Of a stretch of 64,000 nt of DNA, positions 35,078 through 43,763 are shown in pieces. The stretch lies in NCBI GenBank assembly GCA_015057585.1, contig SVEF01000012.1, positions 1 to 64,000 on the forward strand. Reading direction: 5' to 3'. A program made the translations under genes and the position numbers. This stretch comes from Lachnospiraceae bacterium. Its GTDB lineage: Bacteria > Bacillota > Clostridia > Lachnospirales > Lachnospiraceae. Below the pieces are notes generated by a model. That model was given only the letters and a program-made list of their open reading frames with translations, ran no database searches and was not told where the DNA came from. Position 1 is the stretch's first letter. Every line of letters starts with the position of its first letter.

Positions 35078-35246
35078 AATTTCCTCCTGTAAAAAAACGT
35101 AGGTATCCCGATGGCATACCTACGCAGAAAAGTTCTCGCATTTGTCCGTATCCATCGCCTTTTAAGTTCCGATATCCGGTTCCCGTCAGTACGACTCCTA
35201 AAGTTTTCATCTTTCGGTCAAGTTACCTTTTCCGATCGATGTGACA
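35078..35246 (-). promoter_or_regulatory. Structured leader with terminator (riboswitch-like)
   Basis: The leader of about 170 bases between the promoter and the TM1266 gene ends in a strong intrinsic terminator (35091-35124: stem CGTAGGTAT/ATACCTACG followed by seven T). Upstream are a CATC/GATG-closed hairpin with a GTAA tetraloop and a three-way-junction-like element with GTC/GAC and CCG/CGG hairpins closed by CTTT/AAAG. CGATGG downstream of the junction is complementary to CCATCG in the terminator loop, which could give an antiterminator. No named riboswitch was recognised. A 70-codon ORF across it runs into the terminator and is not considered real. Confidence 0.55.
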
Positions 35247-35252
35247 GTGGTG

Positions 35253-35281
35253 ATTATAGCACATTGTGAAAAAATAATCAA
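35253..35281 (-). promoter_or_regulatory. Promoter of TM1266/ABC uptake operon
   Basis: -35 TTGATT (35276-35281), 17 bases, consensus -10 TATAAT (35253-35258) on the minus strand. The -35 overlaps the stop of the preceding gene. Confidence 0.8.
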
Positions 35282-36759
35282 TCAGTATCTTCTATCCCTG
35301 CTTTTTTTCGTTGTTTGCGGCGCATACCGGTATTCACCGTTCCAATGACGCACAGGACAATACAACAGATAAAAATTGCTATACGGATTTTCTTTCCGGA
35401 AATTCCGAAATCATAGCCGCTCTCCGCCTTTGGATTTAAATCTGCAGACAACGAAAATACACATTCCCCTTCCGGAAGTCCATCCAAAAACGCCATATAG
35501 CCGGTTCCGGTCTGCTCAAGTCCCGAAATATTACTGTTTACAACATAATACGGTGTATTGATTACCACCTGCAGTTCCAAAAACGACGCCCAGGTTTTTG
35601 CAGGTGAAAGCAGATACGTATAATTATAAACCGGCGGTTCAAAATCCAGCATAATTCCCGGATACATCGGTGCAGTTACCGTATTGACCAGGCGTTCTCC
35701 CGGTCCGATTGTAATTTCATATTCATACCAGCGCATGAGATTTCTACTTAACCCCTGTCCAGAACGGTCCAACGACAGAATTCCGTAGGAATTGTGCGTC
35801 TCGTCCTCTTTCATTTCCTGAATTACTGCGTTATACCAATCGCTCTCAGATACTCCGGATTCTTCACTCCAACCTGTCAAAGCAAATTCTTTAAGTGTCA
35901 CCGTTTCCTGACTGACATAAGTTACAGTACCGGCAATCTCTTCGCCATCCTCTACGCCGCCATCTTTATAAAGTTTCCACTCCGGCTGTTCGCCAAGCGG
36001 CTCACCGATGACATAAAGCACCAATTTCGTCTCATCATAGGAATCCTCTACCCACGTACTGATTCGCGCATCTCCGTCCTTCTGGGTGTGAAATCCGCTC
36101 TGGTTTACAAAATAATACTTTCTTGTCGTATCATTCTTTTTCACATCAAACGCAACCGAAGCAGCCCGGTAGGTCTCCGTATTTACGCCACTGACCTTGT
36201 AAACATACGCCGTTACCGACAGCATATCCGGTAAGTAAAATTCATCTGTCATAAAACCGTCATGCAGTTTTACCAAATCCTTTTCCAATTCAAAATCCGC
36301 ATGGGAATAGCTGCGCGTATGGCGGATGTTCTTTTCTACCGGCTGACCATTTACAAGAACCTCATATTTTTCCGTATCAATATTGAAATTTTTGTTTCCT
36401 GCCTGTGTACCGTATCCGTAATATGCATAATCCGGTTCATTTCCGAACGGAAATAAAAGCGTCGCTGTCACCGTATAGTCCGCAGGATTATAAAATGTGT
36501 ACTCTGCCGTCACCTTGGCATCATACGCAAGATACTCTTCCGCCTCGCTGTAATATTCCTTTGGAAACTCCGGAATATCAAACGTCAGCACTTCCTTCTC
36601 CACAATGACCGGACAATTTCCCTCCGTAACTATAGCCCCCGTGGCATCCATGCCGTCCCAGCGCATCTGGGCAGAATTTGCCCCTGCCTGTGTCGTTCCA
36701 AAACTGCAGAGCAAAAATGCACACATTCCAAGTGATACAATCCGCTTCCATTTTTTCAT
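35278..36759 (-). CDS. Exported membrane-anchored protein of unknown function
   Basis: About 493 residues. There is an N-terminal signal peptide (KKWKRIVSLGMCAFLLCS), a large extracellular beta-rich region rich in Tyr, Trp and Asn, and one C-terminal transmembrane helix (IAIFICCIVLCVIGTV) followed by a basic tail. The domain near residues 40-90 (EKEVLTFDIPEFP, YTFYNPADYTVTATLLFPFG) resembles DUF4424-like proteins only loosely. The start at 36759 has an AAAAGGAG site. It follows the radical SAM pair by 29 bases and is probably in the same operon, but a link in function cannot be shown. Confidence 0.8.
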   Translation of the reverse strand: MKKWKRIVSLGMCAFLLCSFGTTQAGANSAQMRWDGMDATGAIVTEGNCPVIVEKEVLTFDIPEFPKEYYSEAEEYLAYDAKVTAEYTFYNPADYTVTATLLFPFGNEPDYAYYGYGTQAGNKNFNIDTEKYEVLVNGQPVEKNIRHTRSYSHADFELEKDLVKLHDGFMTDEFYLPDMLSVTAYVYKVSGVNTETYRAASVAFDVKKNDTTRKYYFVNQSGFHTQKDGDARISTWVEDSYDETKLVLYVIGEPLGEQPEWKLYKDGGVEDGEEIAGTVTYVSQETVTLKEFALTGWSEESGVSESDWYNAVIQEMKEDETHNSYGILSLDRSGQGLSRNLMRWYEYEITIGPGERLVNTVTAPMYPGIMLDFEPPVYNYTYLLSPAKTWASFLELQVVINTPYYVVNSNISGLEQTGTGYMAFLDGLPEGECVFSLSADLNPKAESGYDFGISGKKIRIAIFICCIVLCVIGTVNTGMRRKQRKKAGIEDTD

Positions 36760-36788
36760 AGAATCTCTCCTTTTTCTCCTCATTCTCT

Positions 36789-38042
36789 CTATAATTCAAT
36801 CTTTTCCGGAAAAGCTTCTTTCCTCAAAATTCCCCACATCTTATCGATGTAGGAAAGTGTATAAAAGTTTTCATAATAGTGATAATAAAACGCACCCTTT
36901 TTTGTCATCGTGTAAACACCGTTATCCTCCGTAACAAAACCAAGCAATTTTGCAAGCCATAGTTCAAAACCGTACATCTTTTTAAGCGGAACTCCAAAAA
37001 ACTCTTCAAAGTCCTTCTCTTCCACTTTCGTACTGTATGCCGTCCAAAACAGATAATATACCATTCTCTGTCTTTTTTGGAATCGAATGGTAAGCGCTGT
37101 CGGCAGTTTTCCCTCGTCCATCCGTTTACAATACTCCTCCACCGAAAAGGTGTTAATCTTAAACTGCTCCTTTAACAAAGTGGTTGCGGAACAGCCAAAC
37201 CCAAGGAAATTTTCCCTGGTCATAGACGAGTAATTTGCTTCTTTCTCTTTGGCAAATGTCCAAATGGAGCCGCGGGTATATCCCTTTTCCTCGCAATACT
37301 GTGTAATCGCGTCAAGCAACCTGCGTTTTTCTTTTTTCGGCATCACGGGAACTTCTGTTTCCGTGAACGTGAAATCAATGAACGGATAAATCGCAATGTG
37401 ATTGGCACCGTTTTCAAATGCCATGTCAATGTCCGCCTTTAAATCTCCAAAAGTTTGTCCCGGCAGTGCGAACATAAAATCCATGGAAACCGTCTCAAAC
37501 GGGACTTCCTTCAGTGCTTCCTTTAACGCCATCGCATCCACTTGCTTTCTTCCAAGTACCGTCTGATATTTTTCCTGAAAGGACTGGATACCGATACTTA
37601 ATTTCGTCACCCCTGCCGCTTTCAACTTTTGCAACACCGGAACCGTCACATTGTCCGGATGGAGTTCAATGCCAATGCCCTCGGTTATCTCGAAATATTT
37701 CTGGATTTCTCCAATGATTACTGAGAGATGTTCTGCTGCCAATGCCGGTGTTCCTCCGCCAAAATACAGACTTGTCACCTGCTTTTTCCCGGAGTTCTGA
37801 CCTCCCACCAGGGAAATCTCCTTTAACAAGGCTTTGATATACCTCTCACACAACGGTTCCGTATATTTGACTTTACAATACGGACAAAAGTTGCAAATGG
37901 ATTTACAAAATGGAATATGTATGTACAATCCCATATTTTCACATTCTGCATACGGCAAGTGTTCATCATATTCATTCCTAAATGTAAACGGACGCACCGA
38001 GCGCGTCAGCCACATTCTCGTTAGGCTTGTTATAATACTCAT
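36789..38042 (-). CDS. Radical SAM protein, HemN/HemW-like
   Basis: A 417-residue radical SAM protein of the coproporphyrinogen oxidase-like family. The cluster motif is FCKSICNFCPYC (near residue 46), which is CX3CX2C plus a fourth Cys, and the SAM-binding segment is YFGGGTPA near 95. The C-terminal helical HemN-type domain is present. HemN itself has CX3CX2CXC; here the fourth Cys is one residue further. No haem genes are near, so an oxygen-independent coproporphyrinogen oxidase role is not assumed. It follows the second radical SAM gene by 8 bases; ribosome site GGGAG. Confidence 0.88.
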   Translation of the reverse strand: MSIITSLTRMWLTRSVRPFTFRNEYDEHLPYAECENMGLYIHIPFCKSICNFCPYCKVKYTEPLCERYIKALLKEISLVGGQNSGKKQVTSLYFGGGTPALAAEHLSVIIGEIQKYFEITEGIGIELHPDNVTVPVLQKLKAAGVTKLSIGIQSFQEKYQTVLGRKQVDAMALKEALKEVPFETVSMDFMFALPGQTFGDLKADIDMAFENGANHIAIYPFIDFTFTETEVPVMPKKEKRRLLDAITQYCEEKGYTRGSIWTFAKEKEANYSSMTRENFLGFGCSATTLLKEQFKINTFSVEEYCKRMDEGKLPTALTIRFQKRQRMVYYLFWTAYSTKVEEKDFEEFFGVPLKKMYGFELWLAKLLGFVTEDNGVYTMTKKGAFYYHYYENFYTLSYIDKMWGILRKEAFPEKIEL

Positions 38043-38050
38043 GATTCTCC

Positions 38051-38953
38051 CTATATGTACTTTAAGTACGTTTTCAACATTTCAAAAATAATCTTAATAT
38101 TTCCCCTGAACAACAGCGTATATTCCGCCACAAAGAAATATCCGCACTCCTCACATAACCCCGGCACATCAATGCAACGCCCGCAGGTACTTATCTTGCC
38201 ATTTTCGATTACAACACACTGGTGGCACGGTGTCGGAAAGTTATTCTCCATCAGATAAGGAAACGCACTCTTTAAATTGAATACCGGTGCTCCCTCTTTC
38301 ATCATCTCCGTAATCACACGGCAGCACTCTGCCTTTTCCTCTTTATTCAAAGCGAGTTCTCTTGTATCCGGATACGGCGTGTGGAAATTGAAAGAAACCG
38401 CACGTACATTTTTGGTGTTCTTCGCCGTCAGACAGACGTCACGCACCGCATCTTTGTTGATTTGGTTGATGGCCATGTAAAAACAGATGTTATCTTTTGT
38501 TGCCTTGGCAATATTCTCCATGATCAAATCATAGGTTTCCCCACGGATGGCATTGTGCCGCTCTCTGTCTCCGTCGAGGCTCAGCAAAATCAAATCCGCC
38601 TCCGGCAGGTCAATCGGGAAAGTACCGTTGGTCACCACATTAACAATCAAAAAGCCCATCTGCTTTGCTTCTATTACCAAATCACGCAGTGCCTTTTCTC
38701 CGTCTTTCCATAAAAATGTCTCCCCACCGCAGAAAAATAAAATCCGAACGCCCATGTCGTATAATGTCTGCATTTCCTTCCGGATTTGTGCATACGGATG
38801 CACTACTGCCGTAATATTATTCACCGAGCAGTGCTTGCATTTTAAATTGCATTTGTCCGTCAAAATAACCGTTCCTAAAATCGGTTCCTTTTTACGAAAC
38901 AAAATCGTTTTGATTCCAAACCACGCAAACTGTGTAAAAGCTGATAGTTTCAT
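38051..38953 (-). CDS. Radical SAM protein with C-terminal Cys cluster
   Basis: A 300-residue radical SAM protein. The first cluster motif is DKCNLKCKHC (CX3CX2C, near residue 36), and FFCGGETFLW follows near 75. A second Cys-rich segment near 245-275 (CHQC, then CGRC, then CEECGYFF) is like the auxiliary cluster region of SPASM/Twitch enzymes. Such proteins modify peptides or build cofactors; no precursor peptide gene was found. It is the first gene of a pair with the HemN-like gene, with a strong promoter upstream and a GGAG ribosome site. Confidence 0.88.
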   Translation of the reverse strand: MKLSAFTQFAWFGIKTILFRKKEPILGTVILTDKCNLKCKHCSVNNITAVVHPYAQIRKEMQTLYDMGVRILFFCGGETFLWKDGEKALRDLVIEAKQMGFLIVNVVTNGTFPIDLPEADLILLSLDGDRERHNAIRGETYDLIMENIAKATKDNICFYMAINQINKDAVRDVCLTAKNTKNVRAVSFNFHTPYPDTRELALNKEEKAECCRVITEMMKEGAPVFNLKSAFPYLMENNFPTPCHQCVVIENGKISTCGRCIDVPGLCEECGYFFVAEYTLLFRGNIKIIFEMLKTYLKYI

Positions 38954-38989
38954 TTGTCTTCTCCTATCTCATAAGATTCTCCCAAAGAA

Positions 38990-39018
38990 AGTATACCTCG
39001 AAATAACCTTTCTTTCAA
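38990..39018 (-). promoter_or_regulatory. Promoter of the radical SAM operon
   Basis: -35 TTGAAA (39013-39018), 17 bases, -10 TATACT (38990-38995), minus strand. The plus-strand sigma gene has a -10-like TATACT at 39081-39086 with an upstream TGTAAC at 39056, which might be an ECF-type or weak sigma-A promoter. Confidence 0.75.
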
Positions 39019-39128
39019 TTCCTATTCTTTTTATTAAAATTTCTTAATTTTTTACTGTAACATTTTTCCGCATTCTTTGTTATACTCATAGAAGCATTTG
39101 CAAATGATTCGAAGAAGGGAGGCCTGAT

Positions 39129-39632
39129 ATGAATACCGATTTACTGCGGCAGCTGTACCGCAAATATCAAAACGAAATCTATCTGTATTTATACTCCCTC
39201 TCTCACAACCGGGAGCTGGCACAAGACTTGATGCAGGAAACCTTTTTAAAGGCAATCCTCTCTCTTTCCGATGACCACACCAACATGCGTGCCTGGCTGT
39301 ATCTGGTAGCAAGGAATTTGTATTTTAACTATCAGAAGCGGGAACGGCAATCCGTCCCGATAGAGGAAATGGAAAGTGTTACCGCGGATGGCGCACCATC
39401 TCTGCCGGAGCACATGATTCAGGAGGAACAAAAGAAGCTTTTATATCAGGCACTCTTTCATCTCCCCGAACGGCAACGTGAAATTCTTCTGCTCCACTAT
39501 TTCAGCAACCTTTCCTTAAAGGAAATCGCAAAACTGTTGCATCAGACGCCGGAAAACATCCGCGTTCAGGCACACCGTGCAAAAAAAGAACTAAAATCAT
39601 ATCTGGAGGTACATGGCTATGACCTATCGTGA
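39129..39632 (+). CDS. ECF-type RNA polymerase sigma factor
   Basis: A 167-residue sigma-70 family protein with region 2 (NRELAQDLMQETFLKAI near 28-45, MRAWLYLVARN near 56) and region 4 (LPERQREILLLHYFSNLSLKEIA, near 113-140, ending in an HTH). Its length and lack of regions 1 and 3 fit an extracytoplasmic-function sigma factor. The membrane-bound partner is encoded next, overlapping by 14 bases, so it is likely held inactive until a surface signal comes. It starts with a GGGAGG site. Confidence 0.93.
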   Translation: MNTDLLRQLYRKYQNEIYLYLYSLSHNRELAQDLMQETFLKAILSLSDDHTNMRAWLYLVARNLYFNYQKRERQSVPIEEMESVTADGAPSLPEHMIQEEQKKLLYQALFHLPERQREILLLHYFSNLSLKEIAKLLHQTPENIRVQAHRAKKELKSYLEVHGYDLS

Positions 39633-40875
39633 ACTACTTAAATTATATAAAGAAGGAAAATTAGAAGAGAGTAAGACCCAGGAAATTGAAAACGACATTG
39701 AACGCCAGGAGGCAATCTCTGAGTATCTGTTTGAGAGTGAAGAACTTTTTCCGGAAGAAAGCATCGTTGACAGCGAGCCTGTTGTTGTCTCTGACAATGC
39801 TACTTCTCCTACGGAAGAACTGTTCATCAAACACATCCGCAAAACCATCCGGTTCACCTTCTTAAAGATTGGTACCGTGATTGGTGCGGTTGTACTTGCC
39901 ATCGTGCTCTGTGTCATTTTCCTGCTTCCTGATTTCGTAAGCAGCCTCTATTACAACCCGATGGAAGAAATCTACACAACGGAAGAAATCAAATACACAG
40001 ACGGAACAGTAGGACTCGAAACATACTCCACAAACCGGATGTCTCTTGACATGGCAGTCTATTCCGAACTGTTCCTGCCGGGACATTACCGCGACTCCGT
40101 CACTGCCATCGAACATGGCTACGGGGAATATTCCATCTGCATTAAACAGTGTTATTCTTACACCGGCTCCTTTACCGATGTTGCCGGTATGTTACGTCAA
40201 AATGAGCTGCTGCTGTTTGATGCCAATGCCTTAAAACTTCCGGTGGACAACTGTTTTCTTGAAACAGAGGAAACAAAGGCACTCAACTGCAGTTTCCTAG
40301 AAGTAGACATAGACGGTGTCAGAGAACTAATAGGTCCTGTCGGAACGAAGGAAAATGCTATAAACAAGCTGTATAAGCTGGATGACCGTGATTACTATAT
40401 CGGATATATTACCTTATCCCATTTGGCTACCTACGAGGATTTCATCCGCTGGTTTGAGGAAAAAAATATCACCCACGGCCCTCTTTGGTGCTCTGTTTAT
40501 GTCGAGGACAAAAGCGGTTCCTACACTTTGCTTCAAAACACAGGCTTTGCTCCGTACCAGTCGTTAAGTTCCCTTTGTTATGATGCTGAGGCTTACCCAA
40601 ACTTAAGCCTCGCCGACGCCACCCGGGAAGAGCTTCACAGTGGGAATTACATGCAGACACATTTCATCAGCATGTTAAGGTATATGCGTGACAATAAAAC
40701 CTTCTATGAAATGATGCCTCATCCGAATAATATAAAATTTGATGAAGCAATTGCCGCCATAGAGCATGACGGTCTGCTGATTCATGGATTTGCAGTGGTT
40801 GCAAAGCGGGATGAACTTCTGAAATTTGTAGAAGACGAGAACGTGTACTACATTTATGCAAACGAATATAACTAA
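39619..40875 (+). CDS. Membrane anti-sigma factor (YhdL-like)
   Basis: About 418 residues. A cytosolic N-terminal segment (TYRELLKLYKEGKLEESK) resembles the Sigma_reg_N domain of YhdL, the regulator of SigM in Bacillus. One transmembrane helix follows (about 80-105, IGTVIGAVVLAIVLCVIFLLP), then a large extracellular part with a probable Sigma_reg_C domain. It should bind and restrain the ECF sigma factor encoded upstream. The ATG at 39619 is chosen over 39613 because GGAGG is nine rather than three bases away. The gene overlaps the sigma gene, so the two are coupled. Confidence 0.85.
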   Translation: MTYRELLKLYKEGKLEESKTQEIENDIERQEAISEYLFESEELFPEESIVDSEPVVVSDNATSPTEELFIKHIRKTIRFTFLKIGTVIGAVVLAIVLCVIFLLPDFVSSLYYNPMEEIYTTEEIKYTDGTVGLETYSTNRMSLDMAVYSELFLPGHYRDSVTAIEHGYGEYSICIKQCYSYTGSFTDVAGMLRQNELLLFDANALKLPVDNCFLETEETKALNCSFLEVDIDGVRELIGPVGTKENAINKLYKLDDRDYYIGYITLSHLATYEDFIRWFEEKNITHGPLWCSVYVEDKSGSYTLLQNTGFAPYQSLSSLCYDAEAYPNLSLADATREELHSGNYMQTHFISMLRYMRDNKTFYEMMPHPNNIKFDEAIAAIEHDGLLIHGFAVVAKRDELLKFVEDENVYYIYANEYN

Positions 40876-40885
40876 CCAAACGGTT

Positions 40886-40928
40886 ATGCCGTCCTTTGCT
40901 TGGGGCTGAGGACGGCATATTTATTTCT
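40886..40928 (+). terminator. Terminator after the anti-sigma gene
   Basis: Stem ATGCCGTCCT/AGGACGGCAT followed by ATTTATTTCT on the plus strand, 10 bases after the stop. Confidence 0.8.
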
Positions 40929-40936
40929 AAAGAGTT

Positions 40937-41434
40937 CTATGGTGTCGCAAATAATCCGATTTTAGGCGTGAACACGGTAAATACCATAAATGCAAGCAAA
41001 AAAGCATAATAAATATACCGGATGAGTTTTGATTTTCTCTCCTTACAATCTGATACCACAAAACACACTACAAGATACGCCACAAGAATACTGATGACAT
41101 AAATCGTAATATTCAGCCAGTCTACGTTAAATCCTAAAATTCCGGAATACGTATAAAACAACACCGGAATCACCGCCAAGCCCGCAAATGTTCCCAAAAA
41201 CATGGCATCATAAATGCAGGGATACTTTTCCTCAAAGAGTTTCCCCGCAACCAACGTTACGAGAAGCATCGGAAAGTACACCAGTTTCATATGCTCCCAT
41301 GTCGACTCATTGACCGGGAAGAATAATCCGACCAAAAAATTCTGTCCGGTCCAGTCATATACAAAGTGAGATACCACACCAAGTACTATGGTTATGACTG
41401 CACCAAGGATACAAAAACGTTTTACCTGATTCAT
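40937..41434 (-). CDS. DUF6512-like integral membrane protein
   Basis: A 165-residue membrane protein with five hydrophobic helices (about 8-27, 50-66, 77-97, 104-126, 138-158) and the segment FFPVNESTWEHMKLVYFP between the first two, a mark of the DUF6512 group. Function unknown. Its ribosome site (GGAGG) is buried in the stem of a hairpin between it and the DAHP synthase gene. Confidence 0.75.
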   Translation of the reverse strand: MNQVKRFCILGAVITIVLGVVSHFVYDWTGQNFLVGLFFPVNESTWEHMKLVYFPMLLVTLVAGKLFEEKYPCIYDAMFLGTFAGLAVIPVLFYTYSGILGFNVDWLNITIYVISILVAYLVVCFVVSDCKERKSKLIRYIYYAFLLAFMVFTVFTPKIGLFATP

Positions 41435-41440
41435 AATAAA

Positions 41441-41488
41441 GCCTCCGAGGATAAACTATTCTATGCCTAGTTTATGCACCCCGGAGGC
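41441..41488 (-). promoter_or_regulatory. Hairpin hiding the DUF6512 ribosome site
   Basis: Outer arms GCCTCCG/CGGAGGC and inner arms TAAACTA/TAGTTTA form a stem whose 3' side on the minus strand holds the GGAGG of the gene starting at 41434. It is followed by TTTATT, so it may also act as a weak terminator for the DAHP synthase transcript. Confidence 0.65.
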
Positions 41489-41503
41489 TGTTTCATCATA
41501 CTA

Positions 41504-42532
41504 TCAAAGTTTTTCTGCTAATTCCAGTACCAGTTGTTCGGTCTTCTCCCATCCGAGGCAAGGGTCTGTAATAGATTTACCGAACACCTGCTCTCCGACG
41601 CCCTGTGCACCATCCTCCAGATAACTCTCAATCATCAGGCCCTTCACAAGATGCTTGATGTCTTCATTCTGGTTGCGGCTGTGCACCACATCCTTGGCGA
41701 TACGGATCTGCTCCAAATACTTCTTGCCGGAATTGCTGTGGTTTGTATCCACAATAACGGAAGGATTTGCAAGATTTGATTTTGCATACAGTTCTCTTAC
41801 CCACAACAAATCCTCGTAATGATAATTGGAAATATTTCTGCCCGCATAATCCACATAACCACGTAAAATTGCATGTGCATACGGGTTTCCTTCGCTTGTT
41901 ACTTCCCAACCGCGATACAAAAACGTATGGCTTCCCTGTGCTGCCACGATGGAATTCATCATAACACCGAGGTCTCCGCCCGTCGGATTCTTCATACCGA
42001 CCGGCACCTCCACACCACTTGCCGTCAGTCTGTGCTGCTGGTTTTCTACCGAACGTGCACCGACTGCCGTATAGGAAAGCAAATCGGAAAGATACCGGTA
42101 ATTTTCCGGATACAGCATCTCGTCCGCACAGGTAAAATCATAATCTCGGAGTGCAGCCATGTGAAGTTCACGGATAGCAACAATTCCTTTATACATATCC
42201 GGCTTTGCTTCCGGGTCCGGCTGATGAAGCATACCCTTGTAGCCCTGTCCCGTCGTTCTCGGTTTATTCGTATAGATTCTCGGGATGAGAATCATCTTAT
42301 CGCCTACCTGTTCCTCCAGGTGGCGCAACTTCTCGATATATGCAAGCACCGGCTCCCTATGGTCTGCCGAGCACGGCCCGATAATAAGTATAAATTTATC
42401 CGATGTGCCGTCAAATACGGCTCTGATTTCTTCGTCACGTTCTGCCTTCACCTGCGTCATACGCTCTGTCAATGGAAACTCCTGCTTTACTTCAAGCGGA
42501 GTCGGAAGCTTTCTATGGAAATTCATCTGCAT
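41504..42532 (-). CDS. aroF: 3-deoxy-7-phosphoheptulonate synthase, class I
   Basis: About 342 residues; the first enzyme of the shikimate pathway, joining PEP and erythrose-4-phosphate. It matches the AroF/G/H type: LIIGPCSADHREPVLAYI near residue 50, RIYTNKPRTTGQGYKG near 85, GARSVENQQHR near 165, VIVDTNHSNSGK near 255. The start at 42532 follows AAAGGAG and lies 22 bases after the pheA stop, forming a pheA-aroF operon. Which amino acid inhibits it cannot be read; the operon suggests phenylalanine. The symbol aroF is generic here. Confidence 0.94.
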   Translation of the reverse strand: MQMNFHRKLPTPLEVKQEFPLTERMTQVKAERDEEIRAVFDGTSDKFILIIGPCSADHREPVLAYIEKLRHLEEQVGDKMILIPRIYTNKPRTTGQGYKGMLHQPDPEAKPDMYKGIVAIRELHMAALRDYDFTCADEMLYPENYRYLSDLLSYTAVGARSVENQQHRLTASGVEVPVGMKNPTGGDLGVMMNSIVAAQGSHTFLYRGWEVTSEGNPYAHAILRGYVDYAGRNISNYHYEDLLWVRELYAKSNLANPSVIVDTNHSNSGKKYLEQIRIAKDVVHSRNQNEDIKHLVKGLMIESYLEDGAQGVGEQVFGKSITDPCLGWEKTEQLVLELAEKL

Positions 42533-42554
42533 AATTTTTGTCTCCTTTATTCTG

Positions 42555-43640
42555 TCAAATTTCGGTACGCGGTGCAAAGGTTCCGACCACCTTCAGTTTG
42601 TCGCACACATGCCCCAGTTCTTCCATCATGCTTCTGCCTTCTTCGGTATCTGTTGTCCCGTCAATTTCAACATAGAAGTAATACTGCCAGGAATGCTTTT
42701 TCAGCGGTCTGCTCCGGAGCGCCGTCATGTTGTATCCGTATTTACCGATAATACTGATGGCTTCTGCCAGAGAACCGGCTTCGTTCTTTACGGTAAACAT
42801 CAAAACCGAATTGGAAAATGAGGAGGTTGCCTTTACTTTCGACAGAACTGCAAAACGCGTCGTATTCTCCCCGCTCTTATTGATATTAGCCTCCAAAACC
42901 TTAAGCCCGTAAATCTCTGCCGTTTCGACACTCGCAATCGCGCCAACCGACTTGTCCTGTGCTTTCACAACCATCTTTGCGGCAACCGCCGTATTGTTGG
43001 CCTCTTCCGTCGCAAATTCGCGGAACTTGATATAGTCGTGACACTGCCCGAGCGCCTGGGGATGACTGATTACCTTTTTTATATCCTCTACCGATGTCTC
43101 CGGGAGTCCGAGTAAATTCTGGTGAATCTCCAGTTCATAGATGCCGTTGATAAAAAGTCCGCCTGCAAACAACAAATCAATGGTCTGTCCTACTTCCCCT
43201 GCATAGCTGTTTTCAATCGGAAGCACCGCCACGTCACAGTCTCCGCTGACAACCGCTTCGTATGCCGCCTTGAAATCCCGACAGGAAACCCGGTTGCCCT
43301 CCGGAAAAATCCGTCCTGCCGCAATGTGGGCAAATGCCCCTTCCACACCGCTGTACGCTACGTTTAAGCCGCTTTGCATGCGGTATTGGTATGCCTTGGA
43401 AACCTCCATAAGTTTTTTCAGGTAATCAATATAATATCCCTTGATGACTTCATCCTCTACCAGAGCAGCGTTCTTTTCAATCACAGCTGCTTCTCTTGCT
43501 TCATCCAAAATCGGCAGACCGAATTCCTTTTTATGCTCGTACACCATCTCGGCAGCACGCATTCTCTCTACAAACAGCTCTGCCATCTTTGCATCCGCTT
43601 CATTTATAATTTTTCTTGCTTCTTCCAGCTTATTTCCCAT
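42555..43640 (-). CDS. pheA: Chorismate mutase/prephenate dehydratase
   Basis: A 361-residue bifunctional enzyme turning chorismate into phenylpyruvate. Residues 1-88 form an AroQ-type chorismate mutase (RKIINEADAKMAELFVERM). Residues about 93-270 are prephenate dehydratase, with GVEGAFAHIA near 98, VLPIENSYAGEV near 138, and ENTTRFAVL near 260. Residues 278-361 are an ACT domain (NEAGSLAEAISIIGKYGYNM) that senses phenylalanine. Promoter and possible operator lie upstream. It starts the pheA-aroF operon. Confidence 0.96.
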   Translation of the reverse strand: MGNKLEEARKIINEADAKMAELFVERMRAAEMVYEHKKEFGLPILDEAREAAVIEKNAALVEDEVIKGYYIDYLKKLMEVSKAYQYRMQSGLNVAYSGVEGAFAHIAAGRIFPEGNRVSCRDFKAAYEAVVSGDCDVAVLPIENSYAGEVGQTIDLLFAGGLFINGIYELEIHQNLLGLPETSVEDIKKVISHPQALGQCHDYIKFREFATEEANNTAVAAKMVVKAQDKSVGAIASVETAEIYGLKVLEANINKSGENTTRFAVLSKVKATSSFSNSVLMFTVKNEAGSLAEAISIIGKYGYNMTALRSRPLKKHSWQYYFYVEIDGTTDTEEGRSMMEELGHVCDKLKVVGTFAPRTEI

Positions 43641-43688
43641 TTTGGTACGTCCTTTTTCTGTATTATCACTGAATTTCTTATCATAGAT

Positions 43689-43717
43689 ACTGTAACACTT
43701 CAGTGTAACAAAGTCAA
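43689..43717 (-). promoter_or_regulatory. pheA promoter with repeat operator in spacer
   Basis: -35 TTGACT (43712-43717), 17 bases, -10 TACAGT (43689-43694), minus strand. The spacer and -10 hold two direct copies of TGTAACA (43691-43697 and 43704-43710, plus-strand reading), also seen as the palindrome ACACT-GA-AGTGT. This looks like a repressor site. Confidence 0.7.
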
Positions 43718-43763
43718 TACATTTTGTATATAAAAAGAATCGTGTTCCATGTAATGCTCTGAT

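Noticed and set aside
34998..35210. 70-codon ORF in the TM1266 leader
   Set aside because: It runs through the intrinsic terminator and the ribosome site of the next gene and has no convincing site of its own.
36789..38042. Oxygen-independent coproporphyrinogen III oxidase (HemN)
   Set aside because: The Cys spacing differs from HemN and no haem genes are near, so a specific haem role was not assigned.
41873..42821. Long plus-strand ORFs opposite the DAHP synthase and pheA genes
   Set aside because: Both are antisense shadows of well-recognised enzymes, with no ribosome site or family match.
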